This document shows, piece by piece, positions 22,120-64,000 of a stretch of DNA of 64,000 bases. This DNA is from Pardosa pseudoannulata (Eukaryota > Arthropoda > Arachnida > Araneae > Lycosidae). Position numbers and translations under genes: made by a program. Within the stretch, counting starts at the first letter, position 1; each line of letters opens with the position of its first letter. Location of the stretch: assembly GCA_032207245.1 (NCBI GenBank), contig CM063498.1, forward strand, positions 85,204,562 to 85,268,561, given 5' to 3'. Under the pieces are notes generated by a model. It was not told the origin of the DNA. It saw only the letters and a program-made list of their open reading frames with translations, and made no database searches.

Positions 22120-23437
22120 AATAATGTGTTAAAATATATCTTTTGTATACAATGTGCTTTTGATATTTACTGAGAAAACAGAATATGAAAATATGAAATG
22201 TTTTAGGGCAAAATCTTATTATATATCTTGAATGGAATATAGTAATGTTTCAAATGTTTTTGAGTAAGTCTAAAACATTTCTAAAGATGGACTGAATATC
22301 AATCACGAAGTTGCTTTAATGCCAGATTAGGAAAATGGATGAAGTATTCATTTGATTGAAAGATTGAAAAAGAACACCCTTTCAGATTTTAGATATGAAT
22401 GCCATTAGAAAAATTAATTAGGAAGATTTCGTTAATTAACAATGAAGAATAACAAAGCGATGCAAGGCAGTAAGCTGATATGGCCGTAGAGGCGGTGGGT
22501 TTACATTAAACATCTCCAGGATTTCATGCGAAAGTCACATTTGAGCAAGCTTACACTTATAATTCATTACATTTAAATAGCAAAATGCATGTCAAAATCA
22601 CAACAAATACTATTTTCTTCACAACATACGATGGAATCAATACTCTTATTGCAATGCAAAATGATATGCTATATGATTTCGAAACAAGTTCAACAAATTG
22701 CAACCAATGTAACAGATGACACGTAACATATAACAGGTTATGGATATACAAATGATTAATTTAACAATTATTAACAGATGCACTTGAAAAACTAAATATA
22801 AACATTGAATAAGTTTATATATATATAAATCTAACATTTTGTAATAGAGAAAATTCAATGATATGAATGTTTAGATTTTATAACAAATACTTACATACTC
22901 CCAATGAATACTGAGTTAAGATGATAGATACTAAAAAAGTAAACTGTTATTACAAAAATTGATATTATTAGTAAATAGGCTTACAGTGCTACAAAACTTT
23001 TATTTCAACATAAAATATTTCTTTTAGGTTTAAAAAAATAACGGGAAAAGTAACTAAATTTTATTTTTATTAATACTTTTACAGACCGAAAATCTTATTT
23101 TGCGTTTTACATGAGGTATGTGTTCTAATATCTTTTCCCAAACTAAGGATTTTAAACTAGTAGGAGAAAATAAAAGTAACTTTGTTCCTATGTATTCAGA
23201 TTTATTTTTTAGCTGAGAGTATTGGTATACTGGGTGTTCCTGAGAAAAAGAGGGAGAATTACCAAATATTTGTGTATGTAGCTATATCTTTTGAGTAAAT
23301 TGGTGCTCTATAAAGATAATGAATGTCAAAATAAGAACTTGACCAAATTCTCTCATAACATCTTGAATTTTTGAAACTCGATGAAATACTCCACTAAGGC
23401 TGTATGTGAATAATTTAAACAAGCTTTTCTGTAATAT
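22120..23437. other. AT-rich intergenic interval, nothing recognised
   Basis: Short open frames on the minus strand (22557-22858) are low-complexity and have no motif. Confidence 0.35.
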
Positions 23438-24125
23438 TTAAAAATAGCGTGCCCTTTTCAAACTTGGCGAAATTATGGGTATGTTTAATAAAATACAAAG
23501 GTATTCTATCCGAACGTGGTATTCCTTGCTTCATTTTGGTGACTTTAATTGATGCAGTGTACGCTATTGTAATAGAATTATATACTCATACTTAATTAAC
23601 CAAAAGCATTGGATATTTATATTCATGGGTAATTTTTCTTTCAGCATTTTACAAAGCCAAGAGCTCCAAATTATTAAAAATTAGTCATAGTGAACCATTA
23701 ATGGTCTAATTCTTTTAAGTATTACTCGCATTTAATATATAAGAAGAGGGTTATACAAGGATAGCTGGATACCAATATAATATAAATCAAAATATAGATA
23801 CAGTTTGTTTGAACATGGCATTATAAATATCCAAAAGAATTGGATATTTATATTCATGGGTAATTTTTCTTTCAACAGTTTACAAAGCCAAGAGCTCCAA
23901 ATTATTAAAAATTAGTCATAGTGAACCATTAATGGTCTAATTCTTTTAAGGATTACTCGCATTTAATATATCAGAAGAGGGTTACACAAGGATAGCTGGA
24001 TACCAATATAATATAAATCAAAATATAGATAGTTTGTTTGAACATGGCGAGATCAGAAGAAAATGTTAGGCTACCATGCTTTGAGCTTTATCGCCAAGTT
24101 GGCGGGGCACCCTGTTTTTATGTCA
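23438..24125. mobile_element. Unclassified TIR element family, copy C, with internal duplication
   Basis: The left end TTTAAAAATAGCGTGCCC followed by AAACTTGGCGAAAT faces a right end whose complement reads ACATAAAAACAGGGTGCCCC then GCCAACTTGGCGATAA. These are inverted repeats of about 40 bp with gaps. The copy is nearly twice the size of A and B because of a 231-bp tandem duplication inside. Confidence 0.65.
23600..24050. repeat. 231-bp tandem duplication, about two copies
   Basis: CCAAAAGCATTGGATATTTA at 23600 recurs as CCAAAAGAATTGGATATTTA at 23831. The units share ACAAAGCCAAGAGCTCCAAA and GTGAACCATTAATGGTCTAA with few changes, so the duplication is recent compared with the element. Confidence 0.85.
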
Positions 24126-25738
24126 AATCAGCGTTTCTTACACTTTTGTAACCAGTTTGAGGACAAGCTTTTGTAACATTGTTCATGATGTATAGGTTAG
24201 ACTGGATTGCATTTGAAGCCCCCTTTACCACTCGTCCCCCTTAAAAGAAAATTTAACAACAGTATTTTAAATTAGTCATTCTCTCTTACGACAAGAAACA
24301 AAACTGTTGTTTCTTTGCCTTACATGCAATTATAAATTAACTTGAAAATGTTGTCCTGCAAATGTTTTATCTATATAGAGGCCTCTATTTCATCACATAT
24401 GATAGAAGTAACAGGATAAACTGTTTTGATATTTTCAGAACTTTCTTTTATTGCGATATCTTTCAATTAGTTCTCGAAGATCTGTATGCATTGTTTTTTT
24501 TAAATAACTTCTAATAAATTGAGAAGAAGTCGACAATGTGATTGCATACAATATATTACTTACGTGCAATTAAAATAATTGTGTCAGTGTTACAATTAAA
24601 ACTAATATTAATAACTTTAAACACTGTTTTGCATGAAGGAGGAAAATTCTAAAATTCAGATTATACAGTATATACTAATTTAGGTAAACTAGAAGTCACA
24701 ATAGTTTTGAAATCCACACAAAGAACAAAAATAAAAAAATCTGAATTTCAAGTATAATTGCAACATTTTCTCTTATTCTTTCCAAAGCAATTATTTTGTA
24801 AAAATATTTTCCGTTAACTGTTCACAAATATCGTATATATGACTAATAAACTTATCTTCTACACACACTTGAAAAGTATTGTGATATACAGTGTGTAATA
24901 AAGTAGGCGATTAATGTAGATTTAGGATAGTGACGCTTAGAGAATTAGAAAACGTGTCTCAAAAAGTCTCTGCAGAACTCATTTTCGGCAAAATTCATAA
25001 AAAAAAATTTTTTTTCGATAGATTAAAGGATTAAATACTGCAGCAATATATCGAACTGGTTTGTCACTGCCTACTCGTTAAATACGTGTAGAGTTTTAGG
25101 CGATCACACAAGTGCTGAAATGTATATCATACACCCAATTCACTTTCTGGTTAAGAAAAAATTTCTAAAAAATGAAAATATCACAAATTTCTCAAGTTTT
25201 GATTCAAATACCCTTGCAAAATATTGCATAGTTTGTGATCTCCAATTAAAAAATCGTTCATCTAAGTGCCTAATTCCGCGAACAGATACGTGGATCTAAC
25301 AGTCTAGTTCTACCACTATTCGGTCTGTTGAACGCTATTTGCTCCATTAAGGGCACTTAATCTATCACTTCAGCAATGCAGCAGAAGGGAGTGATGAACT
25401 GTGCTAGTGAAGGATGTATATACTAGGGTTGTTAAATGCTACAAAATTTCTTTTGCATAAGTTTGCCTTAAGAAATGGCGCCCTTGTGAAAGCACGCGTT
25501 GGAGACGATAAAATTTTTTTATGTATAAAAAAGAACATCTTAATTTCACATTAAATACATCGAGAGATTTTCTTTGGAACACCGAAAACATTTTTTTTGT
25601 ATCATTTTAAGATTTTTCTTCCTAAATCCACTAAGTCAAGCTATACGAAGAGATTTCACAAGATTTTTCGAGAAATCTCACTGCTTGTCTATAAATAATG
25701 CTTAATAATTAGGTTGTAGAATTGCAAGGGCCTGTAAG
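24126..25738. other. AT-rich intergenic interval, nothing recognised
   Basis: No gene seen. An A9/T9 junction near 25000-25017 and mixed sequence at 25280-25500 are not assignable. Confidence 0.35.
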
Positions 25739-26005
25739 AAAGTCGTTTAATGGCTAACCGCGATTAGCCCATGCCGACAACCAATAGGGCAATTTGTCGC
25801 AACGTCATGAACTACTATAATGCCCTTCCCATTCATTTTCATGTTTACAACAGCCAATAGACAAACAATAAACTGCCCTTCCGTTTGAAACTAAAGCCAG
25901 AATTGTCATAATTTGAGAATTTGCCCTAATGCGTGAAATCACCTTATTGTGGGATGCAATTCTCCGTTTAAACAGAGATTAATCGCGGTTAGCTGCCCTA
26001 AGACA
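25739..26005. mobile_element. Inverted-repeat element of the CTAACCGCGATTA family
   Basis: The left AGTCGTTTAATGGCTAACCG and right (complement AGGGCAGCTAACCGCGATTA) ends share GCTAACCGCGATTA. The interior (ACTGCCCTTCC, GTTTGAAACTAAAGCCAGAA, TGAACTACTATAATGCCCTT) recurs inverted at 43376-43575. No coding. Confidence 0.65.
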
Positions 26006-26057
26006 TTCCGGAAACATTTTTCAAGTGTTTAAAGTGTTTTAATTATCGTAAACGCCT

Positions 26058-29780
<3,723 letters not shown>

Positions 29781-29786
29781 TTGTAA

Positions 29787-29825
29787 AAAAAAAGAAAAAA
29801 AAAGAAAAAAAAAGAAAAAGAAAGA
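29787..29825. repeat. (A)nG simple repeat
   Basis: A run of A-blocks separated by single G, period about 8 to 10 bp. Confidence 0.9.
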
Positions 29826-30179
29826 ACGTAACACATTGTGTGTGGGTACATTTTACAGCGGAACTGTACCGGGAGCTGGCGTTTTGAGCGTAAATTTAGT
29901 TATTCAGTTAAATCTCAATAGATCGAAAAATATTTCATTTTTTAACCAACTTTTCGTATTTTATATTGAAATATATAAACATATATATAAATAGAAATAT
30001 ATAGATAACAACCATAAGATTTTTGTAAACAAAAAATATATTTTTTAGTGGATAAATTTATAATAGTATCGTAAATACGAAAAATCAAATAGAAATAGTA
30101 GTATATAGTTTTAATTTTTTCGAATTATGCAATATATAAACATTTTTACATTATAAAAAATGAAAAGAGCAATCATAAA

Positions 30180-30561
30180 ATTGATAATGTAAAAACTAGC
30201 TTTATTTGTCTAAATTTTTCCAGAATCTATGTAGTAGACTAGAACATTCGGCTTCGTTTTCCTGTATATACCGTTATTTTTGTATCTACTAACAAACCAT
30301 GTTGTTACACTAGTACGTGACCCACGCTCAAGTATCAATCGTCAGAAAACGTATAAGTACATGCCCCGCATACAATGTGTTTGTTAAGAATGCCCATCAT
30401 CGGTATTAATTTTGAAAGTAAACAAATAATATATGTAACCAACTGAAAAAATTTTTTTGTATTTCAAAACACCAGATAGCTCCCATTTTTTGTCCTTCAA
30501 CTCTACGAGACATCAAACTTTGGTCCTTTTCTTTTTCTGTTCCACAAATTTCTCCACCGTT
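30180..30561 (-). other. Syt12: Likely Syt12 3' untranslated region
   Basis: The minus strand after the stop has no open frame of interest. The first AATAAA on that strand is at 30201-30206, about 356 nt past the stop, so cleavage near 30175-30190 is plausible. A longer UTR cannot be excluded; transcript data would settle it. Confidence 0.4.
30201..30206 (-). terminator. Candidate polyadenylation signal AATAAA for Syt12
   Basis: This canonical hexamer is the first one downstream of the Syt12 stop codon on the minus strand. In DNA this AT-rich such hexamers are common by chance, so the call rests on position alone. Confidence 0.3.

Positions 30562-64000
<33,439 letters not shown>

Overview
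This is a eukaryotic nuclear window, about 70% AT by eye. It holds part of one spliced host gene set among dense transposon debris. The exon sequences, a highly repeated tRNA-derived SINE, piggyBac/Helitron/mariner/Harbinger relics and RNase H-bearing LINE tails suggest an arthropod, most likely an arachnid such as a spider. The lineage is an inference and I could not test it.

Host gene. The only well supported host gene lies on the minus strand, enters at the right edge (64000) and ends with a stop codon at 30562. Seven exons can be read: 63953-64000, 53189-53330, 51312-51441, 47066-47275, 43673-43793, 41507-41646 and 30562-30744. All six introns have GT/AG ends and every splice phase matches. 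They join into 323 residues with an acidic/Ser-rich linker, a C2A domain, a C2B domain and a WHxL C-terminus. I identify it as synaptotagmin-12 (Syt12). Most calcium-binding aspartates are missing from both C2 domains, as in known Syt12. The N-terminus and membrane segment lie beyond the window. Introns run from 1.7 to 10.8 kb and hold most of the right-half repeats.

Left half (1-30 kb, downstream of the gene). This is intergenic repeat territory: a pogo-like element with a Tigger C-terminal relic (251-1013), a broken THAP domain (2180-2397), a perfect 49-bp palindrome (3669-3717), a GTACTAACGAA repeat cluster (3930-4390), a Tc1-like MITE (4915-5234), a TTAA-flanked MITE (6130-6553), a Helitron carrying a SINE (6851-7906), a mariner-type relic (11021-12434), a piggyBac-type relic (14852-15587), a LINE 3' end (17250-18025), three copies of an unclassified TIR family (19957-24125), and an (AT)n block (26062-26286).

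Middle (31-36 kb). A Harbinger relic lies inside a minus-strand Helitron, which lies inside a plus-strand Helitron, with a readable order of insertion. A piggyBac-derived element (35335-35888) follows, with a near-identical sister at 46389-46957 inside the gene.

Right half (36-64 kb). Gene introns contain SINEs with target-site duplications, LINE pieces, a large (AT)n block, tandem duplications and small inverted-repeat elements. I saw no rRNA, CRISPR array, true tRNA gene, viral gene or toxin gene. I found no convincing new multi-gene system. The most informative structures are the nested elements, the piggyBac pair and the unclassified inverted-repeat families.
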